Source: Chara braunii
Taxonomy: Eukaryota; Streptophyta; Charophyceae; Charales; Characeae
Assembly: GCA_003427395.1 (NCBI GenBank)
Contig: BFEA01000473.1
Location: forward strand, 374,326-405,882
Direction: 5' to 3'
Length of the DNA: 31,557 nucleotides
The notes below the pieces were generated by a model that was not told the DNA's origin, did no database searches, and was given only the letters and a program-made list of their open reading frames with translations. The stretch's first letter is position 1. The number at the start of each line of letters is the position of its first letter. A program made the position numbers and the translations under genes. Of the stretch, positions 20,889 to 28,057 are shown piece by piece.

Positions 20889-20951
20889 CGTGTCAGGTTC
20901 CAAAGGCTACCCGAGGTTCTAGTTGGGCACTTACGCGAGGCGTTGCAGTCC

Positions 20952-21037
20952 GGCCTATGACAGTTGCAGCAGCCTGGACCTGTGGCAGAACTCGCAGCCC
21001 GGACCTGTGACAGAACACGCAGCCCGTACCTGTTCAC
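20952..21037. repeat. 25-bp minisatellite upstream of gag
   Basis: GGACCTGTGACAGAACACGC-type units start at 21001 and 20976, with a diverged 24-bp copy at 20952 and a partial one at 21026. The period is not a multiple of three. Each copy read on the minus strand could encode a Cys-x-x-Cys-His peptide, but in a different frame each time. Confidence 0.7.
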
Positions 21038-21065
21038 TTGTCACGGTTCGCGCTCGTCTCCAGTC

Positions 21066-21493
21066 CTAGCTCTCGACTGCTCTGATAACCGCCACCAGTA
21101 CTCCGTTCCCGTCGCGAACCTCGTGCTCTCCTTCTATCCCAAGAATCCCGGTGTCTATGTAAACCTCTCCCACGGGATCTGCCAACAAGGTCGCGCCTCT
21201 CCTGATCTGCACTATACCCATGACAGGATCTCTACTCCTGCTGCAGATCGCAGTCCCAAGCCTAACCAATGTCTCCCGACTAGCACCCCTCAAGAATCCT
21301 CGAGCATCTATCTCCATCCTCCTTGCTAGTTCATCTATTCCGTCCTGAATCGGGTAGCCCGCACAAGGAGGAAACTCCCTTCTACTGCCATCTAAAGCCG
21401 CCCTTCTGACCTTACTGACCTCCACTATCTTTCCAAGAGTTTCCAATTTCTATTTGTCCTCTTTTAACTCCCAGACAGCTATAAGGTCATCTG
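21066..21493 (-). pseudogene. Unknown pre-gag ORF, part 6
   Basis: About 125 codons, mixed charge, with DGIDELARRMEIDARGFL and a beta-rich C-terminus (GEVYIDTGILGIEGEHEV). It is in the same frame as the preceding ORF (21495-22010), from which TAG codons at about 21495 and 21447 separate it. It ends at a TAG at 21066 directly before the 25-bp minisatellite. No family recognised. Confidence 0.5.
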
Positions 21494-21494
21494 T

Positions 21495-22010
21495 CTAGTA
21501 TCTGAGGGAGGTCAGTGCTATAGCCGCTCGTAATCTCATCGCCGAGAACTCCAATATATCATAGAATGTCTCAAAATCTTCCTCATCTCCACTATCCTCT
21601 ATAGCCTCTAAAGTCTTTATCGATTCCCTCCAGTATCGGTCGTGAGCAACTAGCACCCTCAGTATTGCTCCATCTACTATAACTCTCTCTAGCTCCCCAA
21701 CTCTTCTGGCTTCGCTTATCTTCAACCTCTCAGCCTCTCTGATCGTCTCGTACCATGCCCTTATCTGAGGCCGCCCTTCGAAAGGTGTTACTCGAAGTAC
21801 GTATTTTATCCTTCGTCCTCCTTCCACTCCGATCCAAAGTCCTGTTCCCCTAGCCTCACGCAATGCACGGCGAACATACTCTGCCTCCTCAACTATGCAC
21901 AAGCTGGTATGGAGCTGGAGCTCTGCGATCACTAACACCAACGGTCCGTCCAGTCTCCTTACCACATGCAATGAGTACCTGTCTGTCGTGTGTAGGGCAG
22001 TTTCGCTCAT
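21495..22010 (-). pseudogene. Unknown pre-gag ORF, part 5
   Basis: 172 codons from a genuine ATG at 22010 to a TAG at 21495. The ATG overlaps the TGA of the preceding frame in an ATGA arrangement. The sequence has alternating strand-like segments (LVLVIAELQLHTSLCIV) and helices (EYVRRALREA; IREAERLKISEARRVGELER), ending with an acidic patch (EDSGDEEDFETF). No motif identifies its role. It is soluble-looking, with no signal peptide or membrane span. Confidence 0.5.
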
Positions 22011-22390
22011 GTCCTGTTGCTATCTCCCTGCGTTACCTTGTCCTCCGTTGTCACGTCCTCTCCAGACTTCTCCCTAGCTCCTTCGCGCGATAGGTTCCTA
22101 GCCTTTACCCTTACTAGAAAGTCTGATCTCCACGCCTGGATAATCTCTCTATCCTCCCCGAACAAACTCTCTAACTCTTTCGTCACGAGCTCAATCCTAC
22201 GCAGCTTGCCCTCATCCTCGCACGACCCGATCTCCCTTATCTTGTTCCCCAACTCCTTTACCTAGTTCAAGAGTGGTTCTTTAATGCGTTTTCTCACTCT
22301 TCCGACCGCCTCGCCTTCCTCTTCCATACTGTCCACATCTTTCTCCAGCGCATCCTCATACCCTCCCTCTAGCCTCCGCTACCGTCTCAT
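22007..22390 (-). pseudogene. Unknown pre-gag ORF, part 4
   Basis: A Lys/Glu/Arg-rich, probably helical segment in a frame shifted relative to its neighbours. It reads from about 22390 (YEDALEKDVDSMEEE) through a TAG at 22253-22255 to a TGA at 22007-22009, whose bases overlap the ATG of part 5. The frameshift from part 3 lies near 22360-22390. It resembles a coiled-coil linker; no family recognised. Confidence 0.4.
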
Positions 22391-22640
22391 CGTGGTAGTG
22401 CTCCACGAGCATATAACCATGTGACCATATCATCACATCATAGGAAATCGAGGTCTGGAAGGTCATCTGCGCCAGTACATCAGCTCTATACTCGCGGATC
22501 AGCTTCCTGGCTCGTAGTCGACACTCCCTCTCCGTCAAGTCCTCCTCTATGTATGCCGAAAGAAGTACCGTCATAGTGTACCCCGTGCTTACCAGTTGCT
22601 TATCTAAGCGCACCACAGTTGTCATTCTCCCTGACATTCC
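22356..22640 (-). pseudogene. Unknown pre-gag ORF, part 3
   Basis: Continues the frame of part 2 after a TAG at 22641-22643. About 95 codons with an ATG at 22637 (MSGRMTTVV). It shows a helix (RECRLRARKLIREY) followed by strands (ISYDVMIWSHGYMLVEHY). By eye this resembles the segment at 23460-23654 (VARQIRLMTEHALEIW, then FTIYFHG), so it may be an internal duplicate. It ends at a TGA at 22356. Confidence 0.45.
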
Positions 22641-23411
22641 CTAAGCTGCGACGTCGAAGAGAAATCTCACATCCTCCAGCCCCACATAATCAATCTCCGC
22701 TCGTCTCCTGCAGTACCTAATTAGATCGACTGGCCTCAGACAGTCCACCCAGCAAGTAACGTCTATGATGTCGTCGAGTGTCTCTCTGCTGGGTGGCCCC
22801 CACCTCACACAAATGGCGTAGTATGCCTCCCTGAAACGGGGAGCTAAGCCCTCCCAAAGCGTGTAAAGTGTGTGGTCCACTGCTATACTCAGACGATCTA
22901 TGCTCCCATAGGTCTGCCCTATTACGAACGCAGAAAGCCAACCCTCTTTCGGGTAGAGCGTCGGATGCGGAGGTCCGTATACCAAGCGACTCCAATACGA
23001 CCTTCCTCCAGAGAGACTCGCCAGTTGCTGACTAACGATCACTCTGGCCAACAACTCGTTTCTCCACCAAGTCCTGCTAGCCCCTGCGAGTGTCAGTCCT
23101 ATGTCTAAATCATGAGCTCTGTCCGTTATCAGATGTCCCACTCCTTCTAGGTCATGAATCTTTTCGGGTCGTCTATCCTTCAGTATCACCGTCCAAAGAA
23201 AAAGTCCCTCTGCCAGCCGAGTCCCAAGGTAACGTATCGGAACACAGCCTGTCTCGTCCAGCTTCACAGGGAGAGGAATATCATATCCAACAACTGTCTC
23301 TCTGGGTCTTACAAGTTTCCTCACGCTATAGGATTCGAACTCTCGTGAGAGAACATAAGCTAGCCAAGCCGCCGAGTCACTCCTCATCTCCACTTCGCCA
23401 CTCGATTTATA
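22641..23411 (-). pseudogene. Unknown pre-gag ORF, part 2 (longest)
   Basis: The longest uninterrupted unknown frame in the block: 250 codons from 23393, open to 23411. It is rich in Trp, Tyr, Leu and Arg, with folded-protein character: LVRPRETVVGYDIPLPVKL, CVPIRYLGTRLAEGLFLW, WWRNELLARVIVSQQLASL, VIGQTYGSIDRLSIAVDH, TLYTLWEGLAPRFREAYY and several Cys (CVRWGP, TCWVDCLRP). It is not a retroviral protein I recognise. Stops bound it (TGA at 23412, TAG at 22641) but the frame continues on both sides, so it was once part of a longer protein starting at 23696. Confidence 0.55.
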
Positions 23412-23696
23412 TCACCCTTCTCCCTTTGACGCACCCTATCTCACGATGTTGCTAACTCCTCAGACAACTCTCCCACTCAGGTTCAGTATGGTCGAGTACC
23501 TGTTGTGCACTCTCCTGTTAACTCCATGGAAGTAGATAGTAAACTCGACGTATCTCTGGCCTCTCCATATCTCCAGGGCATGCTCCGTCATGAGTCTGAT
23601 CTGTCGTGCAACATTGTCCAATGCTTCATCTTCCCAGCCGCCCGTCCTATCTCGTCATAGGGAAAGAGTCACTCTCAGTGTGTCCGTGTCTGCCAT
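23412..23696 (-). pseudogene. Unknown pre-gag ORF, part 1 (N-terminus of the 23.7-kb protein)
   Basis: A true ATG at 23696 starts MADTDTLRVTLSL; then in-frame TGA (23655), TGA (23460), TAG (23436) and TGA (23412) interrupt the same frame that carries parts 2 and 3. Between stops it encodes a helix (EALDNVARQIRLMTEHALE) and strands (YVEFTIYFHGVNRRVHNRY). The original protein would have been about 445 residues. No family recognised. Confidence 0.45.
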
Positions 23697-23796
23697 CCCT
23701 TCCTGCTCTTACTGCCACTCTCGTCTTGCCTAAATTTATCTCCCGTGCCTACTTACCGATCCCCTACTTCCTTCTCTAAGCTACGCCCGGATATGC

Positions 23797-24178
23797 CTTG
23801 CCATTAATCATCTCGCGCATCTGGCATATCCTCATCTCCATCCTCATCTACCCCTTGACCCCATGGGATATCCTCTTGTCCCTCGGCCTGAAGGAGATGT
23901 CCCCAACCGTCCTCCTGCCATCCGTCTATATCGGCGCCAATGTCGCCCTGCCCTGCGTCTGGCACGTCTCTCCACGGTCTCACGTCCTCACCCCAAGGCT
24001 CTATGTCGCTATGATGTACCCAATCTCTATCATCGGCGACCCAACCGAGCTCTTCCCTATCTGGGTATATACTCTGATAATGCTCCTCCAACTCCCAGGT
24101 AGAGATGAGGGAAGCAAGTCTATCACCGGGAGTCTTGCTAAAGAGTCGTCCGACCCCCTCCAAACTATCTACTGGCCT
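23797..24178 (-). pseudogene. Module copy 1, segment B (acidic C-terminus)
   Basis: Begins after a TAG at about 24179 in the frame of segment A. It contains GRLFSKTPG, ELEEHYQSIYPDREE and a long Asp/Glu/Gly/Trp-rich tail, ending at a TAA near 23797. It corresponds to 25031-25354 of module copy 2 (GRLFSDDWG, QLAEYYQAI, acidic tail). Acidic, Trp-containing tails are often disordered protein-interaction regions. Confidence 0.55.
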
Positions 24179-24541
24179 CTAGACCTCCCTATCTAGTGCC
24201 AGCCAGAACTCCAAGGGCTGGCCCGGGGAAAAAGAGTCGGTATCTGCTGTAAGCGCTAGAGCACGTAGGAACTCAATGAGCTGTACCCCTCTCTCTCCAG
24301 TAAGAGGTCCGCCTACGAACTGTGCATAGGCAATCCAGTCTTGGTCCCTCTGCCCTCGAGCTAGTTCGTCGAGCTCTAGAGCCGCGAAATATCTCTCCAC
24401 GACGCACCCCAAGCCCCAAAGCGGCTCCACTACAAAGACCGAAAATCTGGTGCGCAATCGGACTGTCGAGAAAGCAAACCCTCCTATCCGAAACGTAGTC
24501 CTCGTCTCCCTGATAGGCCCATACAGATCCTTAATCCCCTC
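24179..24541 (-). pseudogene. Module copy 1, segment A
   Basis: Same frame as segment C before it and B after it, separated by a TGA at 24542 and a TAG near 24179. It carries ELDELARGQRDQDW, GERGVQLIEFLRALAL and LEFWLALDREV. These align by eye with module copy 2 (VLARGLDDLDYL, DEKVQLIELIRSI, LDREL). Function unknown. Confidence 0.55.
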
Positions 24542-24916
24542 TCATGCACTCTCTATCTTGCCCGTCAGGATCTCTCCCGCCTCTCTCTCATGCCGCCAGA
24601 ACCCATGCACCAAGCCCTGAATATAGACGATGCCGCTCACCTCACGTGAGTAATAAATATGCCCTACGGCCTCTATGGACGTCGTGCCGGGCGCCCGCCA
24701 CCTCTGCGGATCATACTCGTAGGTCTGAACGGTATATGACCATAGGTGCACGTCTGGCCCCAACCGAGTCGACCCCCAATGGTCAGTCAGCCCTGGCTTA
24801 GAGACGCATCTGGCCGGTAGACCAAGCTCCACCAAGTCGGGAGCTATGATCTCGGGCGGCCTAGGCCATCTGAAATCACCAAAGTGTAGCTCGACTCTCT
24901 CGATCTCCTCTACCAT
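24542..24916 (-). pseudogene. Module copy 1, segment C (N-terminus)
   Basis: 124 codons from an ATG at 24916. The start VEEIERVELHFGDFRW, the run PPEIIAPDLVELGLPAR and DVHLWSYTVQTYE align with copy 2 at 25823-26008 (PPKIIEGDLVELTILAR; DVWLWTH). It continues with strand-rich sequence (VGHIYYSREVSGIVYIQG). It ends at a TGA at 24542, after which the same frame continues as segment A. Confidence 0.55.
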
Positions 24917-25024
24917 CTGCCTGCAGGATCTCCTTTCTCACTCTCTCACTCTATTGCCGAGTTTCATCGCTAGCCTAGCTCGCACTCGCCCCGCCGCACA
25001 CTCCGCCTAGGCCCTAATCGGTAC

Positions 25025-25354
25025 CTCTATGTGCGGGAAGTGAGCGTCCACCATGTCGTCCTCCTCCTCCTCGTCAACCTCACTCTCTGGGTCGACCTAG
25101 TCCGGCTCCCAGGCGTCCTCGTCGTCCTCTCGCTCCCATCCCTCGTCGTCAAACTCGTCCTCGACGCGGTATGGGGCCTGTCCTATAGCCTGGTAGTACT
25201 CCGCCAACTGATAGCCGTATATCAGAGGTCGCCCAACGTCCTCACTCCACCAGCTACCCCAGTCGTCTGAGAAGAGCCTCCCGATACAGGTCACGTACTC
25301 GGGGTCTGCTCGGAGCTCACGGTCCAGTCAATCCCAGACGCACTAAGACTGGGG
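25025..25354 (-). pseudogene. Module copy 2, segment B
   Basis: Same frame as segment A of copy 2. TGA, TAG and TGA codons occur in the first 20 codons after 25355. Then LDREL, CIGRLFSDDWGSWW, YQLAEYYQAI and an acidic tail follow to a TAG at about 25097; another acidic stretch (DEEEEDDMVDAHFPH) continues to a TAG near 25010. Corresponds to 23797-24178. Confidence 0.5.
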
Positions 25355-25822
25355 TCACTCGTCGTCTATCGAACGGATCAGCTCTATAAGCTGAACCTTC
25401 TCGTCACCCCAAGGAGGCCCAGCGGTCGCAAGCGAATAATAGAGGTAGTCGAGGTCATCAAGCCCTCTCGCGAGGACCTTGAGATCCTGATAGGCTAAGT
25501 ATGCCCCGAACACTCCGCCAATACCTCCAAAGATGCTCTCTATAACGAACGCAGGGACTATCGCCCGCAGACTCCGAACGCTGTATGGGAAAAACCGGTC
25601 TCGCGCCACCACAAGCTCGCTCGTGATATCAAGAGGGGGGCGTCCGTGAAATAACGTCAACGGGTCGCTCGAGTCCTCCGCTCGGAAGGCGGCGACCTCA
25701 TCCCTCACGTAGCGTAAAGCCCTGCTGACCGTGTCACTAGTCCCCGTCGTCGCGAGGCTCAGCGCGGCCTCCTTGACTGCGTCCAGTCCTAAGAATAGGT
25801 AGGCTCTCACTACGCCCACCCC
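25355..25822 (-). pseudogene. Module copy 2, segment A
   Basis: 154 codons between a TAA at 25823 and a TGA at 25355. It contains AVKEAALSLATTGTSDTVSR, a hydrophobic run around IVPAFVIESIFGGIGGVFGA that could be a buried helix or membrane-like segment, then AYLAYQDLKVLARGLDDL and DEKVQLIELIRSI. The C-terminal half aligns with 24179-24457. The first recognisable start is a GTG, so it was not an independent gene but the middle of a longer protein. Confidence 0.55.
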
Positions 25823-26008
25823 TTATCCAGGCCGGTGCTCTCTGTGCGTCCAAAGCCACACGTCCGCAGACAAGACAATGGACCTCCACGCAAACTCGCC
25901 GTCAGTATATCGGGTGCTGCGCGCGAGAATCGTGAGCTCCACTAGATCCCCTTCTATGATCTTTGGGGGCTCCACGTCCCATGCGCTGCTGGCCTCGTAG
26001 ACCTCTAC
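25823..26008 (-). pseudogene. Module copy 2, segment C (shortened)
   Basis: 62 codons between a TAG at 26009 and a TAA at 25823, in the frame of segments A and B. It aligns with 24916 onward of copy 1: PPKIIEGDLVELTILAR against PPEIIAPDLVELGLPAR, and DVWLWTH against DVHLWSY. It is shorter than copy 1 at its C-terminal side, as if about 60 codons had been lost before segment A. Confidence 0.5.
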
Positions 26009-26173
26009 CTACGCTTGCGGCCACATCCAACTGATGGCTAGAGAGAACGTAGTAAGAGGAAGGGGTAGAGAAAGTGAAAGATAGCAGAAAAAGGTTGTCG
26101 TTTCTAAGAAAATTTTGGCAGCGCTTCGCCTCCCTCCGTTGGGAGCCCCGATATTATGTTGTTGATCTATCTC
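26009..26173 (-). pseudogene. Open stretch at the start of the coding block
   Basis: The module-2 frame stays open upstream to a TAG at 26174. It reads NIGAPNGGRRSAAKIFLE over the recurrent AAATTT-GGCAGC motif and then a hydrophobic run (CYLSLSLPLPLTTFSLAI) before a Met at 26026. It could be a leader peptide or untranslated leader that happens to be open. Confidence 0.3.
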
Positions 26174-27045
26174 CTATCTATCCCAAGAGTCCTCTATGGT
26201 GCCAACGGGCGAAATCCCGGCCCTAAACAAAGCAAACAGGCCCTATAGTCGAGTTCCCTCGAATACAAGGCATGTCCCTCTGTTCGAGCGAACGCTACCT
26301 GCGACTGTTCCGGTCACCCCTCCGGAACACAGATGCCACCCTCTATCTTAGAACCAAAATTAGAAGGCCGTCACCTTCTTTCCGCCATTTTTCTAAGTCA
26401 TTTTTTTTATTTATTTTTTTAATTTAATAAATTTAAATTAATAAAGACTACTTTTAATCTTCAGAACCTACTACCCCTCCACCACTGCCTAGGGGCATAA
26501 AAGGTTTCCCCTAAAGAGTAGAGCGGCGAGTATATTTCTCTTTCCACCACACACTAACTATTTATTTGAATTTATATTATATAAATACCAAATAAATAAA
26601 TTTTAATTAGGGAAAATTCCCGTTGCTGGTCCCAACCCTTAAGAGGGGGTAAGGGAACAACCCTATACTTTTTTTACTCCAATTCCCTTCCCCTTTTCCT
26701 ACCTAGGGAATTTTTTTGTATTTAAGTGTATTTAATTTACAAAAATTATTTAATTTACATATACTTATATCCCTTGTATATGTTTTTAGGCAAAATTGTT
26801 CGACCTAAAGGGTCCCGGACAGATTTTAACAGGGTTTTTTTTTGAAAAATTTCGGCGGCACTTCGCCTCTCCCCGTTGGGATGGGGTGTGGCCGAAGGCC
26901 TCAAAATAGCCACCGAAGGAGTATAGCAAAAGGTAAACAATATCAACATAAAATTTTAATTCTTAATCAATTTTTGAGTATTTTCTTTAATTATTTCCTA
27001 ATTAATTCAAAATATTATACAAAATCTCAAAAAAATTTTGGCAGT
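26117..27045. repeat. Three dispersed copies of the AAATTT-GGCAGC motif
   Basis: Cores at 26117 (TTTTGGCAGCGCTTCGCC), 26854 (TTTCGGCGGCACTTCGCC) and 27040 (TTTTGGCAGTCTTTCCCC) are each followed by a run ending CCGTTGGGA. On the minus strand each reads as a purine-rich stretch then TGC(T/C)GCC(A/G)AAA. The same core builds the five-copy array at 3096-3660. Confidence 0.8.
26206..26378. other. Cluster of small hairpins in the leader
   Basis: Successive perfect stems: CGGG/CCCG (26206-26209/26216-26219), TCGAG/CTCGA (26249-26253/26258-26262), GTTCG/CGAAC (26282-26286/26289-26293), GTTCCGG/CCGGAAC (26307-26313/26322-26328) and GAAGG/CCTTC (26363-26367/26374-26378). Five stems in about 170 bp just before the coding block suggest a structured leader. 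I tested it against tRNA features and it does not fold as one. Confidence 0.45.
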
Positions 27046-27311
27046 CTTTCCCCTCCCCCCGTTGGGATGGGGTTCGGAGCTTCCGCCCTAACTTAATAAC
27101 TCGAAAGCAAAGACGCCCGAAAAAATGAGATAAAATAGAATTTAATTAATTCTGTTTCGTTATTTTTAGTATTTTTTTAAAATTAATTAAAAAAAAAAAA
27201 AAAAAACGTCGAAGAAACTAAAGGCGAAGTATTTCCTGCATATTATCCATCCTCATCGAGGTTGTTATCCGACCCCAAAACCCTGAATAAGACTTCCCCT
27301 AATTAGGGTTT
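26379..27311. other. AT-rich leader of the element
   Basis: No gene. It contains long A/T runs, an AT-rich palindrome at 26559-26598 (TATTTATTTG/CAAATAAATA with a second nested stem ATTTATA/TATAAAT) and an A18 run at 27189-27206. Confidence 0.5.
27189..27206. repeat. A18 homopolymer
   Basis: Eighteen A residues on the plus strand. A poly-A tail of an inserted SINE or LINE is possible, but no such element is visible upstream. Confidence 0.9.
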
Positions 27312-27411
27312 AACTAGTTAGGGTTTGGGAGCTTTGCGCGCAACCGCACGCTCTCCTCCAAAACTAGTTAGGGTTTTGGAGCTTTGCGCGCAACCGCACG
27401 CTCTCCTCCAA
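27312..27411. repeat. 50-bp tandem duplication with telobox
   Basis: Copies 27312-27361 and 27362-27411 differ at one position, so this is recent relative to the rest of the element. Each contains TTAGGGTTT, the reverse complement of the plant telobox AAACCCTAA, and a GGAGC...GCTC hairpin; a further TTAGGGTTT lies just before, at 27303-27311. Confidence 0.93.
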
Positions 27412-27945
27412 AACTCGTTCCGTCCCAAAATTTTTCCGTTAACTCCACTCGAAATCTGCAAAAACTTTGATGGATCACTTTTTCTTAATCCCTTTCACGG
27501 TATTTTACACTAAATTCTAAAGAAATTAAATATTTAATTTTTGTTTTATTTCGTTTTACTTTGCTGTTACGTACCATTCTTGCCTCTAACTACCTCCGTT
27601 TGCCCCGTCCAAGGTATCAAAATGACGGAAAAAATAAACTAAACAAATTTGGTTCAAGGGGTTATTTAAAAAAAGAACCAATTTTCCGCAAAAATTAAAG
27701 AAAGAAAACTGAAAATTTTAAATTAATAAATAGAAAATTAAAGAAAATTCGTTATCTCAAAATCTGACCGTTAGATTTCAGCAAGAAATTTCTCATAACG
27801 TTCGCCTCATCGAGAGGACTAGGTTTGCTCCCTGCGTACTTCGCGCGATCATGCGCGGATTTGGAGCTAATTTGAAAAAACTAGAAATCAGAATTAATAA
27901 AAATTTAGAAAAATCGACTGATCAAACTATTCAAGCTAACTGTCA
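27412..27945. other. Leader, nothing recognised
   Basis: AT-rich sequence without open frames of note. It lies between the 50-bp duplication and the GC-rich structured segment beside the primer-binding site. Confidence 0.4.
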
Positions 27946-28005
27946 CCTGGCCAATTAGCCAGGGCACCCCCGTTTGATTGGGGAAGGCCGCGGCCTTGGG
28001 GGTGC
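27946..28005 (-). other. GC-rich palindromic hairpin pair beside the PBS
   Basis: CCTGGC/GCCAGG (27946-27951/27958-27963) is followed at once by an 8-bp outer stem GCACCCCC/GGGGGTGC (27964-27971/27998-28005). The latter encloses a perfect 14-bp palindrome AAGGCCGCGGCCTT (27984-27997). Position just downstream of the PBS and a palindrome inside a hairpin recall retroviral dimer-initiation and packaging structures; that role is inference. Confidence 0.6.
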
Positions 28006-28009
28006 AGTT

Positions 28010-28057
28010 CCCCTCCCCGGCAACGACGCCAAAGTTGTGGGGAAACTCGGGGAGGGG
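28010..28057. other. Inverted repeat enclosing the PBS
   Basis: CCCCTCCCC (28010-28018) and GGGGAGGGG (28049-28057) are exact complements. They bring U5 and leader sequence together around the primer-binding site, similar in layout to the U5-leader stems of retroviruses. Confidence 0.55.
28014..28031 (-). other. Primer-binding site, tRNA-Asp type
   Basis: The minus strand reads TGGCGTCGTTGCCGGGGA, 17 of 18 matching the tRNA-Asp-type PBS TGGCGCCGTTGCCGGGGA used by several plant Ty3/gypsy elements. The one difference is a C-to-T change at a CpG. It lies four bases from the TG that opens the 5' LTR at 28036, the expected spacing and orientation for a minus-strand element. Confidence 0.85.

Noticed and set aside
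26200-26400. tRNA-like appearance of the hairpin cluster
   Set aside because: No acceptor stem, no anticodon arm geometry and no TTCGA-type T-loop in the right place.
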